DNA of 64,000 bases, taken from NCBI GenBank assembly GCA_038040385.1, contig JBBPII010000012.1:133846-197845 (forward strand), given 5' to 3'. Below, one piece after another: positions 13,630 through 21,413 of the stretch (position 1 is the first letter of the stretch; each line of letters begins with the position of its first letter). The translations under genes were made by a program, and so were the position numbers. Under the pieces are notes generated by a model, which saw only the letters and a program-made list of their open reading frames with translations, did not search any database and was not told where the DNA came from. This DNA is from Gilichinskyi gelida. Lineage in GTDB: Bacteria > Acidobacteriota > Thermoanaerobaculia > Gp7-AA8.

Positions 13630-14399
13630 AGAGAATTGGTTCCTTTCGCGACGACCGCCGTCTCACGGTCGCCCACTTGCGCGCTCACCACGCGCACCTT
13701 GAAGAGAAGGCCCTTCGACTCGATGCGCTTCTGTAGCGCGGCGAGCTTTTCGGGCGAGAGAGTCGAGCCGGCATGCGCCAGCTCGAGGAGCACCGGCTCG
13801 ATGTCCGACAGCAACGTGGCGATACGCGTCTCGCCCCGCTGCGCGGCCGTCTGCCGGTAGATGCGATTCGATACCACGAGATCCTCGGCGCGCCGGCTCT
13901 CCTCGGACATGTCGAGCGAGCGGCGCGTGTCGGCGTTGGCCACTTCGAGAAGCATGCGCTCCGATGCGTCGAGGTGGTCGCCGACGACGACGAAGAGGAT
14001 CTGAGTCTGACTGGGGGGGACGGACAATCCAGGCTGTCCCTGGACGGCCGTCTGCGCGACGGGGACGGACCGGCTCGTCTGTCCTCCACGCTGATGCCAG
14101 AGGATGCCGCTGACGAAGGCGATGGCCAGCATGGCCGCCGCGGCGAAGCCGACCTGCCAGTGGCGGAGGCGCCGCCGCTCGCTGCCGAGCTTCCAGCGCA
14201 GCCGCGTCCACACTTTCTCCGAGTAGCCGTCGCCGCGGTCGGGGACGGGCAGCGTGTCGACCAGCGCGAGGACGCGGCGGAGGGTCTCGAATTGCGCGCG
14301 GCACTCCGCGCATCCGGCGAGGTGCTCCTCGGCCTGCGCGGCGCCGTCGCCGTCATGGTAGTGGTGCAAGACGAGCTGTTCTTCGTTCAGGTGTTGCAT
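13626..14399 (-). CDS. Zinc-finger anti-sigma factor (membrane)
   Basis: A 257-aa protein. The N-terminal His/Cys cluster HLAGCAECRAQFETL is the HxxxCxxC zinc-binding anti-sigma motif that clamps ECF sigma factors. One membrane helix (VGFAAAAMLAIAFVSGILW, near residue 95) separates it from a periplasmic domain with helical segments (DASERMLLEVANADTRRSLD). It overlaps the sigma gene by 13 bp and the HEAT gene by 4 bp, a tightly coupled unit. The standard mechanism is signal-dependent release of the sigma factor. Confidence 0.85.
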   Translation of the reverse strand: MQHLNEEQLVLHHYHDGDGAAQAEEHLAGCAECRAQFETLRRVLALVDTLPVPDRGDGYSEKVWTRLRWKLGSERRRLRHWQVGFAAAAMLAIAFVSGILWHQRGGQTSRSVPVAQTAVQGQPGLSVPPSQTQILFVVVGDHLDASERMLLEVANADTRRSLDMSEESRRAEDLVVSNRIYRQTAAQRGETRIATLLSDIEPVLLELAHAGSTLSPEKLAALQKRIESKGLLFKVRVVSAQVGDRETAVVAKGTNSL

Positions 14400-14965
14400 G
14401 GTTTCGGCCTCACGAATGGCTCCAATGACTCCCGCAGCTTCCGCACCGCGCGGAAGATGGTGTGCTTCGCGGCATTGACCTGGATGCCGAGGGTCTTGCC
14501 GATTTCTTCGACCGGCATGCCTTCGAAGTGACGCAGCACGAAAGCGGTCCGCTCGTTTCCGGAAAGCCGCTCCATCGCCGCGGTGACGTATTTCTGCAGC
14601 TCGGCGGAGAGGAGCAGGCGATCCTGCTGGGCGTCGGACTTTGCCGCGCCGCTCAGCTCAGCCTCCTCGGGGTCGCCGCCGTAATGCTTGTCGGCGCGAA
14701 CGCGGGCGCGGAGCAGGTCGAGCGAGCAGTTGATGGCGATGCGGTGCAGCCAGGTGCCGAAATTGGCGCGCTCCTCGAAGCGCTCCATCTGGCGGTAGGC
14801 GCGGAGGAGCGCCTCCTGAACCACGTCGTCGGCATCATGTTCATTCCCGGTCATGCGATACGCCACTCGAAACACGGCATGGGAATGACGGTCGACGAGC
14901 AGCCGGAAGGCGTCCGCGTCGCCTGCCCGCGCTCTGCTCACGGCAGCGGCGTCGGTCATCTCCAT
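14387..14965 (-). CDS. ECF-type RNA polymerase sigma factor
   Basis: The 192-aa protein has region 2 (FRLLVDRHSHAVFRVAYRMT, DADDVVQEALLRAYRQME) and region 4 (RLSGNERTAFVLRHFEGMPV, EEIGKTLGIQVNAAKHTIFR). It belongs to the RpoE-like group paired with zinc-finger anti-sigma factors. Three in-frame ATGs exist (14974, 14965, 14959). 14965 is preferred because TCTAAT ends 7 nt upstream, matching the leaderless pattern, and none has a well-placed Shine-Dalgarno sequence. First gene of the sigma/anti-sigma/HEAT operon, probably autoregulated. Confidence 0.88.
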   Translation of the reverse strand: MEMTDAAAVSRARAGDADAFRLLVDRHSHAVFRVAYRMTGNEHDADDVVQEALLRAYRQMERFEERANFGTWLHRIAINCSLDLLRARVRADKHYGGDPEEAELSGAAKSDAQQDRLLLSAELQKYVTAAMERLSGNERTAFVLRHFEGMPVEEIGKTLGIQVNAAKHTIFRAVRKLRESLEPFVRPKPCNT

Positions 14966-14972
14966 CCGCGCC

Positions 14973-14978
14973 ATTAGA
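14973..14978 (-). promoter_or_regulatory. -10-like TCTAAT of the ECF operon
   Basis: On the minus strand TCTAAT ends 7 nt before ATG 14965. The first position departs from TANNNT, so this is weaker than the others. Confidence 0.35.
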
Positions 14979-15025
14979 CTGGAAACTGCTGAATCGGTTA
15001 GGTTCACGGGGTAGTCCCAACCTTT

Positions 15026-15967
15026 ATGAGCCAACTCGTCGACTATGTCATCCGCTACGGCGTGACTCTCGTCGCGCTGAACGTCTTTGCCGAACAGCTC
15101 GGCGCGCCGATCCCGGCCGTGCCCTCGCTGGTCGTCGCCGGTGCGCTCACCCGGACGGGGCAGATGTCGTCGACCCACGTGCTGACCGCGGCGGTCATCG
15201 CCTCGGTCATTGCCGATCTGATCTGGTTCGAGCTCGGCCGGCGCTTCGGTTATCGCATCCTCAAGATCCTCTGCCGCGTTTCGCTGTCGCCCGACTCGTG
15301 CGTCCGCGACACCGAGGCGCGGTTCGAGCGGTGGGGGCTGAAGTCGCTGCTGATCGCCAAGTTCATCCCCGGCTTTTCCACCGTCGCGCCGCCGCTGGCC
15401 GGCGCGGCGCGGCAAAGCCGGCTCGCATTCATCATCTACGACGGCATCGGCGCGCTGCTGTGGGCGGGAAGCGCCGTCGCGGCGGGGCGGATCTTCTACC
15501 GGGCCATCGATCGCGTTCTTCTCGCGCTCGAGAACCTCGGCTGGTGGGCGCTGCTGCTGGTCGGCAGCGCGCTGGCCATCGTCATCGTCGTGAAGTGGAT
15601 GCAGCGCGTGCAGTTCCTCAAGCAGCTCCGGCTCGCGCGCATCGCACCGTCGGATCTGAAGGGGCTCATCGACAGCGGCGCGTCGCCGGTGGTCGTCGAC
15701 GTCCGTTCGCCCGCGGCGCGCAAGCGCGACCGGCGGCGCATCCCGACCGCCATCGTGGCGCACGCCGACAGCATCGAGCAGGACTTGTCCGGCCTCGCTC
15801 CAGAAACGGAGATCGTGCTTTACTGCACGTGACCCAACGAAGCCTCAGCCGCCCGTGTGGCGCGCCTGCTGATGGACAAGGGATTCACCGTGGTAAGGCC
15901 GCTGGCAGGGGGATTGGACGCTTGGGCGGACTCGGGGTATCCGCTAGAGGAGATAGTCTTCGAGTGA
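15026..15967 (+). CDS. DedA-family membrane protein fused to a rhodanese domain; in-frame TGA at codon 269, candidate selenoprotein
   Basis: Residues 1-200 are a DedA/SNARE-associated membrane domain (FAEQLGAPIPAVPSLVVAGA, FELGRRFGYRIL, AKFIPGFSTVAPPLAGAARQ). Residues 210-313 are a rhodanese domain (PVVVDVRSPAARKRDRR). The ordinary frame stops at TGA 15830-15832, directly after LYCT. Reading through gives PNEASAARVARLLMDKGF and RPLAGGLDAWADSGYPLEE, a complete rhodanese C-terminus ending at TGA 15965-15967. As I recall, homologues have YCxCPNE at this place, so the TGA replaces the second Cys. The read-through stop overlaps the next start by 4 bp (GTGA). Options are Sec insertion, a nonsense mutation or a base error. 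A truncated 268-aa product ends at 15832. Confidence 0.75.
15845..15872 (+). promoter_or_regulatory. SECIS-like hairpin downstream of the in-frame TGA
   Basis: TCAGC (15845-15849) pairs with GCTGA (15868-15872), and CGCC (15850-15853) pairs with GGCG (15859-15862). The apical loop is CGTGT, with a 5-nt bulge on the 3' side. The loop begins 22 nt after the TGA and has G at its second position, which fits the general bacterial SECIS pattern. In GC-rich DNA such hairpins also arise by chance. Confidence 0.4.
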
Positions 15968-16779
15968 GCTCCATCTACATCCACGGCACCTCCGAGTCCG
16001 AGCAGAAGCGCCTCTCGCTCCTCAACGACGTCCTGCTCAATCAGGCCATGCTGCGGGAAATGAACCTGCGCGGCGACGAGCGGGTCATCGACTTCGGCTC
16101 CGGTCTCGGGCAGTTCTCGCGCGCCATGGCTCGCGCCGTGCCGCGCGGGCGGGTGGTGGGCATCGAGCGCAATCTCGATCAGCTCATGAGCGCGCGGCGC
16201 TTGGCGAACGAGGATGGCGAGACGAACCTCGTCGACTTCCGCCAAGGCGACGTCCTCGACCTCGACCTCGGCGGCGAGTGGGAGAGCTTCGACGTCGCGC
16301 ACACGCGCTTCCTCCTCGAGCATCTCCCCGACCCGCTTGCCGTGGTGAAGACGATGGTCCGCTCCGTCAGGCGCGGCGGACGCGTCGTCCTCGCCGACGA
16401 CGATCACGGCGTGCTGCGCCTCTGGCCGGAAGCGCCGGGCTTCTACGACTTATGGAACGCGTACATGCGCACGTACGACCGCATCGGCAACGACCCGTTC
16501 GTCGGGCGGCGGCTGGTGCAGCTCCTCGCCGACGCCGGCGCGCGGCCGGTGCGCAACACCTGGATCTTCTTCGGCGGCTGCGCCGGAATGGAGACCTTCC
16601 CCGTGCTGGCCTCGAACATGGCGGGGGTGGTCCGCAGCGCGCGAGAGACGATGATCTCCATGCGGCTGGTGGAGCCGGAGGTCTTCGACCGGGTCATGGA
16701 CGACTACGCGGAGTGGTCGAAACGCCCCGACGCGGCGCTCTGGTTCGCCGTGGCGTGGGCCGAGGGAGCGCGACCGTAA
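15964..16779 (+). CDS. SAM-dependent class I methyltransferase
   Basis: A 271-aa protein starting at GTG 15964, within the GTGA overlap with the read-through frame of the DedA-rhodanese gene. Motif I is VIDFGSGLGQFSRAM, the acidic post-I residue is in VVGIERN, and motif IV-like FDVAHTRFLLEHLPDP follows, typical of methyltransferase domain 25/31 proteins. The substrate is unknown. Coupling to the rhodanese frame suggests the two are made together, with rhodanese chemistry and methyl transfer possibly acting on a thiol or selenol; this is inference. Confidence 0.85.
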   Translation: MSSIYIHGTSESEQKRLSLLNDVLLNQAMLREMNLRGDERVIDFGSGLGQFSRAMARAVPRGRVVGIERNLDQLMSARRLANEDGETNLVDFRQGDVLDLDLGGEWESFDVAHTRFLLEHLPDPLAVVKTMVRSVRRGGRVVLADDDHGVLRLWPEAPGFYDLWNAYMRTYDRIGNDPFVGRRLVQLLADAGARPVRNTWIFFGGCAGMETFPVLASNMAGVVRSARETMISMRLVEPEVFDRVMDDYAEWSKRPDAALWFAVAWAEGARP

Positions 16780-16809
16780 CGGCATGCACCGTGCAGACTT
16801 TGCACGGTG

Positions 16810-17631
16810 ATGTCGCCCGCCAGCAGCGGCGCCGCCGCCGTTCATCTCGATGACGAGACTCGCCAGTTCTATCGCGATGCCATGGCCATCATGGAGGCCG
16901 GCGGGCTTGAGTTTCTCGTCGGCGGCGCGTACGCGTTCGCGCGATACACGGGCATCGAGCGGCACACCAAAGACTTCGACGTCTTCATCCGCCGCGCCGA
17001 CTTCGCCCGCGCCGAAAAGCTCTTCAAAGATGCCGGCTACAAGACGGAGCTGACCTTCTCGCACTGGATCGGCAAGGCGTTCAAAGGCGAGGACTTCGTC
17101 GATCTGATCTTCAGCGCCGGGAACGGCGTGGCGGTCGTCGACGAGCGGTGGTTCGAACATGCGGTGCCCGGCCGCGTCTTCGACATGGACGTGCGGCTCA
17201 TCCCGGCCGAGGAGATGATCTGGTCGAAGGGGCTGATCATGGAGCGCGAGCGCTACGACGGCGGCGACGTCGCGCATCTGCTCAACGCCGTCGGACCGAA
17301 GCTCGACTGGCGTCGCCTCATCGAGCGCTACGGCATCCACTGGCGGCCGCTGTACGCGCACCTCATTCTCTTCGGCTTCGTCTATCCCTCCGACCGCTCG
17401 AAGATCCCGGCGTGGGTGATGGAGGAATTCGCGCAGCGCCTGGCGAAGGAGACCGCGGCGGGCGATGCGAGCGAGAATATCTGCTTCGGCACGATCATCT
17501 CGCGGCAGCAGTACCTGGCGGACATCAATCAGCGGAACTACAAGGACGCGCGGCTGCAGCCGATTGGCAACATGACTCCGGACGAGATCGCCGCGTGGAC
17601 GGCGGGCATCGAAGTGGACGGCGCGAAATGA
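16810..17631 (+). CDS. Nucleotidyltransferase-fold protein, uncharacterised
   Basis: A 273-aa protein. Near residue 30, EFLVGGAYAFARYTGIERHT followed by KDFDVFIRRADFARAEKLFK matches the minimal nucleotidyltransferase core (G-G/S motif, then paired acidic residues). This is the group often annotated as DUF/AbiEii-like nucleotidyltransferase. The target is unknown. It overlaps the metallophosphoesterase gene by 4 bp (ATGA). A GTG codon directly precedes the ATG. It could act on nucleotides or RNA; there is no partner typical of abortive-infection systems, so a defence role is not supported. Confidence 0.65.
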   Translation: MSPASSGAAAVHLDDETRQFYRDAMAIMEAGGLEFLVGGAYAFARYTGIERHTKDFDVFIRRADFARAEKLFKDAGYKTELTFSHWIGKAFKGEDFVDLIFSAGNGVAVVDERWFEHAVPGRVFDMDVRLIPAEEMIWSKGLIMERERYDGGDVAHLLNAVGPKLDWRRLIERYGIHWRPLYAHLILFGFVYPSDRSKIPAWVMEEFAQRLAKETAAGDASENICFGTIISRQQYLADINQRNYKDARLQPIGNMTPDEIAAWTAGIEVDGAK

Positions 17632-18383
17632 CGGAAAAGGAAACCGTCCGCATCGCCGCCGTCGCCGACATCCACGTCAAGAAGACGTCGCAAGGCGCGT
17701 TTCAGCCGCTCTTCGCCAAGGTGACCGAGGAGGCCGACGTCCTGCTGCTGTGCGGCGACCTCACCGACTACGGCTTGGTGGAGGAAGCGAAGATCCTGGC
17801 CAAGGAGATCAGCACGTCGCTGCGCATCCCGGCGATCGGCGTCCTCGGCAATCATGACGTGGAGTCGGATCACGCCGACGAGATCGTGAAGATCCTCACC
17901 GACGCGGGCGTGGTCATGCTCGACGGCGACTCGCACGAAGTGCACGGCGTCGGCTTCGCCGGCGTGAAGGGCTTCGGCGGCGGCTTCGGACGCCGGCAAC
18001 TCGGCGCGTGGGGGGAGAAAATCATCAAGGCCTTCGTGCACGAGGCGATCGAGGAAGCGCTCAAGCTCGAGGCCGCGCTGGCGCGCCTCCGCACGCCGCA
18101 GAAAATCGCCGTGCTGCACTACGCGCCGATCGCCGCGACGGCCGTCCCCGAGCCCGCCGAGATCATGCCCTTCCTCGGATCGAGCCGCCTCGAAGACCCC
18201 ATCGATCGCTACCGCTGCAGTGCCGTCTTCCACGGCCACGCCCACCGCGGATCGCTCGAAGGCCGCACCAAGAGCAACGTGCCCGTCTACAACGTCGCCA
18301 TGCCGCTGCTGCTGGCCGCCTACCCCGACCGCCTCCCCTTCCGGGTGGTGCAGGTACCGGTGAACGAGGCAGTGGTGGCGTAA
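17628..18383 (+). CDS. Calcineurin-like metallophosphoesterase
   Basis: A 251-aa protein with the complete dimetal signature: AVADIHVKK (D-x-H), LLLCGDLTDYG (GD), VLGNHDVESD (GNHD), a late LHYAPI, and VFHGHAHRGSLEG (GHAH). It hydrolyses a phosphoester, with substrate unknown. The start overlaps the stop of the nucleotidyltransferase gene (ATGA), so the two are co-translated and may act on the same nucleotide substrate, one adding and one removing phosphate; that link is inferred. Confidence 0.88.
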   Translation: MTEKETVRIAAVADIHVKKTSQGAFQPLFAKVTEEADVLLLCGDLTDYGLVEEAKILAKEISTSLRIPAIGVLGNHDVESDHADEIVKILTDAGVVMLDGDSHEVHGVGFAGVKGFGGGFGRRQLGAWGEKIIKAFVHEAIEEALKLEAALARLRTPQKIAVLHYAPIAATAVPEPAEIMPFLGSSRLEDPIDRYRCSAVFHGHAHRGSLEGRTKSNVPVYNVAMPLLLAAYPDRLPFRVVQVPVNEAVVA

Positions 18384-18385
18384 CG

Positions 18386-18391
18386 CTACAA
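18386..18391 (+). promoter_or_regulatory. -10 TACAAT of the egtB-like gene
   Basis: TACAAT ends 9 nt before GTG 18401, with no Shine-Dalgarno sequence. Confidence 0.5.
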
Positions 18392-18400
18392 TTCCGCCCC

Positions 18401-19684
18401 GTGCGACATGCTTCCTTTCCCGACGGCGTAACCCGCGACGATCTCGTTCGCTGGTACCGCCGCGGGCGGGCGCTGTCGGAGAAGATCTTCTCCATCCCCA
18501 TCGCCGACGCGTACTACGACCGGCCGATTCCGCTGCGGAATCCGATCGTCTTCTACGAGGGGCACATCCCGGCGTTCGCGGTCAACACGCTCATGAAGCT
18601 GGCGTTGAAGTGCCACGGGATCAACGAGCGGTACGAGGTGCTGTTCGCGCGGGGGATCGATCCGGAGAGCGTCGACGCCATGAAATCGCCGACCGACCTC
18701 TGGCCGTCGCGCGAGGAGATCCGCGCGTACGCCGCGCGGGCGGACGCCATGGTCATCGACGCGCTGCTCAACGCGCCGATCGACGATGGGCGCGAGCCGC
18801 AGCGCGTCAACGCCGAGGCGGCGTTCGCCATCCTGGAGCACGAGCAGATGCACCAGGAAACGTTGCTGTACATGTTTCATGAAATGCCGTACGAGCGGAA
18901 GGTTCGCCGTTGGCCGTTGGCTGTTGGCCGTGACTTCTCCTCCTCGGCCAACGGTCAACGGTCAACTGCCAACGACGTGCGCATTCCCGGCGGCGTGGTG
19001 ACCCTGGGCGCCGATGGGTGGTTCGGGTGGGACAACGAGCTGCCGGCCCATCGGGTGGAGGTCGGCGACTTCACCATCGACCGCAACAACATCACCAACG
19101 GCGAGTACCTCGACTACATGAACGCAACCGGCACGGAGCCGCCGCACTTCTGGACGCGGCGCAACGGCGCCTGGTTCTGGCACGGGCTGTTCGAGACCAT
19201 TCCGCTGCCGCTCGACTGGCCGGTGTGGGTCACGCACGACGAGGCGACGGCGTTCGCGCGCTGGCGCGGCAAGCGGTTGCCGACCGAGGCGGAGTATCAC
19301 CGCGCGGCGTTCGGCACGCCGTCGGGCGCGGAGCGGATGTATCCGTGGGGCGACGAGCAGCCGGACGCCACGCGCGGCAACTTCGGCCATTCCAACTGGG
19401 ATCCGGTGCCGGTCGGCTCGTATCCGGCGGGCGCGAGCGCGTGGGGCGTGCACGATTTGACAGGGAATGGATGGGAGTGGACGTCCACCCTCTTCGACAG
19501 ATTCGACGGTTTCCGGCCGATGCCGTCGTACCCGCTGTACTCCGCCGAGTTCTTCGACGCCAAGCACTACGTGATGAAGGGAGGCTCCCCCGCCACCCCA
19601 CCCGAACTGATCCGCCGCTCTTTCCGAAATTGGTTCCGGCCGAGCTATCCGTACGTGTACGCGGCGTTCCGCTGCACGGTGTGA
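18401..19684 (+). CDS. EgtB-like non-heme iron sulfoxide synthase (DinB_2 + FGE-sulfatase domains)
   Basis: A 427-aa protein. The N-terminal DinB-like four-helix domain contains the iron ligands HEQMHQE (HX3HXE). The C-terminal formylglycine-enzyme-like domain has RLPTEAEYHRAAFG and GNGWEWTSTLF. EgtB couples a thiol to trimethylhistidine in ergothioneine synthesis; an OvoA-like or unrelated thiol-histidine reaction is also possible. No egtD methyltransferase is adjacent. A palindromic R3 repeat is inserted in frame between the two domains (18904-18974), adding about 25 residues (from RRWPLAVGRD to RSTAN). The GTG start follows TACAAT by 9 nt. It lies next to superoxide dismutase, consistent with an oxidative-stress role. 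Confidence 0.82.
   Translation: MRHASFPDGVTRDDLVRWYRRGRALSEKIFSIPIADAYYDRPIPLRNPIVFYEGHIPAFAVNTLMKLALKCHGINERYEVLFARGIDPESVDAMKSPTDLWPSREEIRAYAARADAMVIDALLNAPIDDGREPQRVNAEAAFAILEHEQMHQETLLYMFHEMPYERKVRRWPLAVGRDFSSSANGQRSTANDVRIPGGVVTLGADGWFGWDNELPAHRVEVGDFTIDRNNITNGEYLDYMNATGTEPPHFWTRRNGAWFWHGLFETIPLPLDWPVWVTHDEATAFARWRGKRLPTEAEYHRAAFGTPSGAERMYPWGDEQPDATRGNFGHSNWDPVPVGSYPAGASAWGVHDLTGNGWEWTSTLFDRFDGFRPMPSYPLYSAEFFDAKHYVMKGGSPATPPELIRRSFRNWFRPSYPYVYAAFRCTV
18904..18974. repeat. Family R3 palindromic repeat inserted in frame in the egtB-like gene
   Basis: Repeated CCGTTGGCCGTTGGCTGTTGG on one arm and GGCCAACGGTCAACGGTCAA on the other form a hairpin. It is translated as a linker between the DinB and FGE domains. 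A second copy is in the spacer at 27231-27303. Confidence 0.8.
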
Positions 19685-19704
19685 ATCCTGCACGCCCCAC
19701 GTGC

Positions 19705-20337
19705 ATGGAAACCAGAAACTACAAGGCTCAACAGTTCAATCTCAGCGGCCTGGAGGGCATCTCGGACAAGACTCTGGAGATGCACTTCAAGCTCTACGAG
19801 GGCTACGTCAAAGCCACCAATGAGTTGACCGCGCGCATCGCGGCGATCCTCGCCGACGGCAAGGTCGACAAAGAGGAGATGCCTGCCTACTCGGAGCTGA
19901 CCCGCCGCCTCGGCTTCGAGTACAACGGCATGGTCCTGCACGAGTACTACTTCGCGAACATGAAGCGCCAGGGCGGCGGCGAGCCGTCGAAGGGCTCACC
20001 GTTCCGCCAGGCGGTCGAGCGCAGCTTCCCCGACTTCGCCATCTGGAAGACCGACTTCACCAGCGTGGCGAAGATGCGCGGCGTCGGCTGGTCGATCGCG
20101 TACCTCGATCCGGCCACCGGGCACGTTTCGAATCACTGGGTCGAGCTCCACGAGAGCGGCAACGTCGCCGGATTTGTCCCGCTGGTGGTGATGGACGTTT
20201 GGGAGCACGCCTACCTGCTCGACTACGCGCCGGCCGACCGGCCGAAGTACATCGACGCGTTCATGGCCAACGTCGACTGGAGCGCGGTAGACCGCCGGAC
20301 GCAGGCGGTGGCGGCGGTGACGGCTGGGGCGCGGTAG
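19705..20337 (+). CDS. Fe/Mn-type superoxide dismutase
   Basis: A 210-aa protein. YNGMVLHEYYFANM supplies an N-terminal metal His, and DVWEHAYLLDY is the universal Fe/Mn-SOD signature with Asp and His ligands. WVELHESG and GWSIAYLDPATGHV fit the C-terminal alpha/beta domain. It converts superoxide to O2 and H2O2. The N-terminal arm (METRNYKAQQFNLSGLEG) resembles the cambialistic cytoplasmic forms. No signal peptide. The first in-frame ATG, 20 bp after the egtB-like stop, is used as the start. Confidence 0.92.
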   Translation: METRNYKAQQFNLSGLEGISDKTLEMHFKLYEGYVKATNELTARIAAILADGKVDKEEMPAYSELTRRLGFEYNGMVLHEYYFANMKRQGGGEPSKGSPFRQAVERSFPDFAIWKTDFTSVAKMRGVGWSIAYLDPATGHVSNHWVELHESGNVAGFVPLVVMDVWEHAYLLDYAPADRPKYIDAFMANVDWSAVDRRTQAVAAVTAGAR

Positions 20338-20340
20338 GAG

Positions 20341-20430
20341 CTCGGGGTTGCGAGGTCTCGGCGGGGTCTCGCGGTCTCGGAGTCCCGCCCACCCCGAGAC
20401 CGCGAGACCTCGAGACCCCGCAACCCCGAA
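20341..20430. repeat. Family R2 palindromic repeat
   Basis: GGGGTTGCGAGGTCTCG and CGAGACCCCGCAACCCC arms with internal CTCGCGGTCTCGG repeats. It fills most of the spacer between the dismutase and ABC transporter genes. Confidence 0.8.
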
Positions 20431-20471
20431 TACTCGCAACCCTGGGCCGGTTCCCCCGTAAGACGCTTTAT

Positions 20472-21413
20472 ATGGCCCCTCCTGTCATCGAGGTCTCCGG
20501 CCTCAGGAAGACCTATCGCGGCGCGCTGCGGACGGCGCGCATCACGGCGCTCGACGGCATCGACTTCACCGTCGCCGCCGGCGAGATGTTCGGCCTTCTC
20601 GGCCCGAACGGCGCCGGCAAGACCACCACCGTCAAGATCCTTCTCGACCTCACCCGCCCCACCAGCGGCGAAGCGCGCATCGGCGGCTTGCCGGCCGGCG
20701 ATCCCGAGAGCCGGCGCCGCGTCGGCTACCTCCCGGAAGGGCACAAGATCCCCGGCTACCTGACCGCGCGGCAGACGCTGTCGATCTTCGGGCGGATGTC
20801 GGGGATGGACAAGAAGGACATCGACCGGCGCGGCGTCGAGCTTCTGGAGAAACTGCGCATCGGCAAATGGATCGACGTGCGGGTGAAAAAGTACTCCAAA
20901 GGCATGACCCAGCGCCTCGGACTCGCCTGCGCGCTCCTTCATTCGCCGACGGTGCTGTTGCTCGACGAACCGACTGACGGCGTCGATCCGGTGGGCCGCC
21001 GCGAGATCCGCGACCTCCTGCAAGAGGAGGCGAAGAACGGCACCGCGGTGCTCCTCAACTCGCACCTGCTGTCGGAGATCGAGCTGACCTGCGATCGCGT
21101 CGCCGTTCTCCGCAACGGGAAGGTGGCGGCGTTTGGGCGGGTGGACGAGCTGACGCGCCGCTCGGAAAAATACAAACTGGTCGCCTCGCCGATCGACGAC
21201 GCTCTCCTGGCCGCCTTCCGCGAGACGGGGGCGGGCGTGGAGCGGGTCAACGGCCACGTGGTCCTCTCGGTGGACGGCATCCAGCACCTCAACGCCCTGG
21301 TCGACAAGCTCCGCGCCGGCGGCGGCATGCTCAGCGAGCTGGCGCCGGTGCGCTCCACGCTGGAAGACGTGTTCGTCGATCTGCTCCGCGCTCCGGAGGC
21401 GCCGCCATCATGA
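20472..21413 (+). CDS. ABC transporter ATP-binding protein
   Basis: A 313-aa CcmA/NatA-type ATPase. Walker A is GLLGPNGAGKTTT, the signature YSKGMTQRLGLA is a variant (KGM instead of SGG), and Walker B is VLLLDEPTDGVDP. The switch His is in LLNSHLLSEIE. A C-terminal about 70-residue extension is typical of export ATPases. It overlaps the permease gene by 4 bp (ATGA). Together with the permease and the following secreted protein it forms a three-gene unit. Substrate unknown. Confidence 0.9.
   Translation: MAPPVIEVSGLRKTYRGALRTARITALDGIDFTVAAGEMFGLLGPNGAGKTTTVKILLDLTRPTSGEARIGGLPAGDPESRRRVGYLPEGHKIPGYLTARQTLSIFGRMSGMDKKDIDRRGVELLEKLRIGKWIDVRVKKYSKGMTQRLGLACALLHSPTVLLLDEPTDGVDPVGRREIRDLLQEEAKNGTAVLLNSHLLSEIELTCDRVAVLRNGKVAAFGRVDELTRRSEKYKLVASPIDDALLAAFRETGAGVERVNGHVVLSVDGIQHLNALVDKLRAGGGMLSELAPVRSTLEDVFVDLLRAPEAPPS

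Noticed and set aside
16807..17631. Abortive-infection (AbiEii-type) defence system
   Set aside because: The nucleotidyltransferase-like core is present but no AbiEi-type antitoxin or other defence gene is adjacent; the partner is a metallophosphoesterase.
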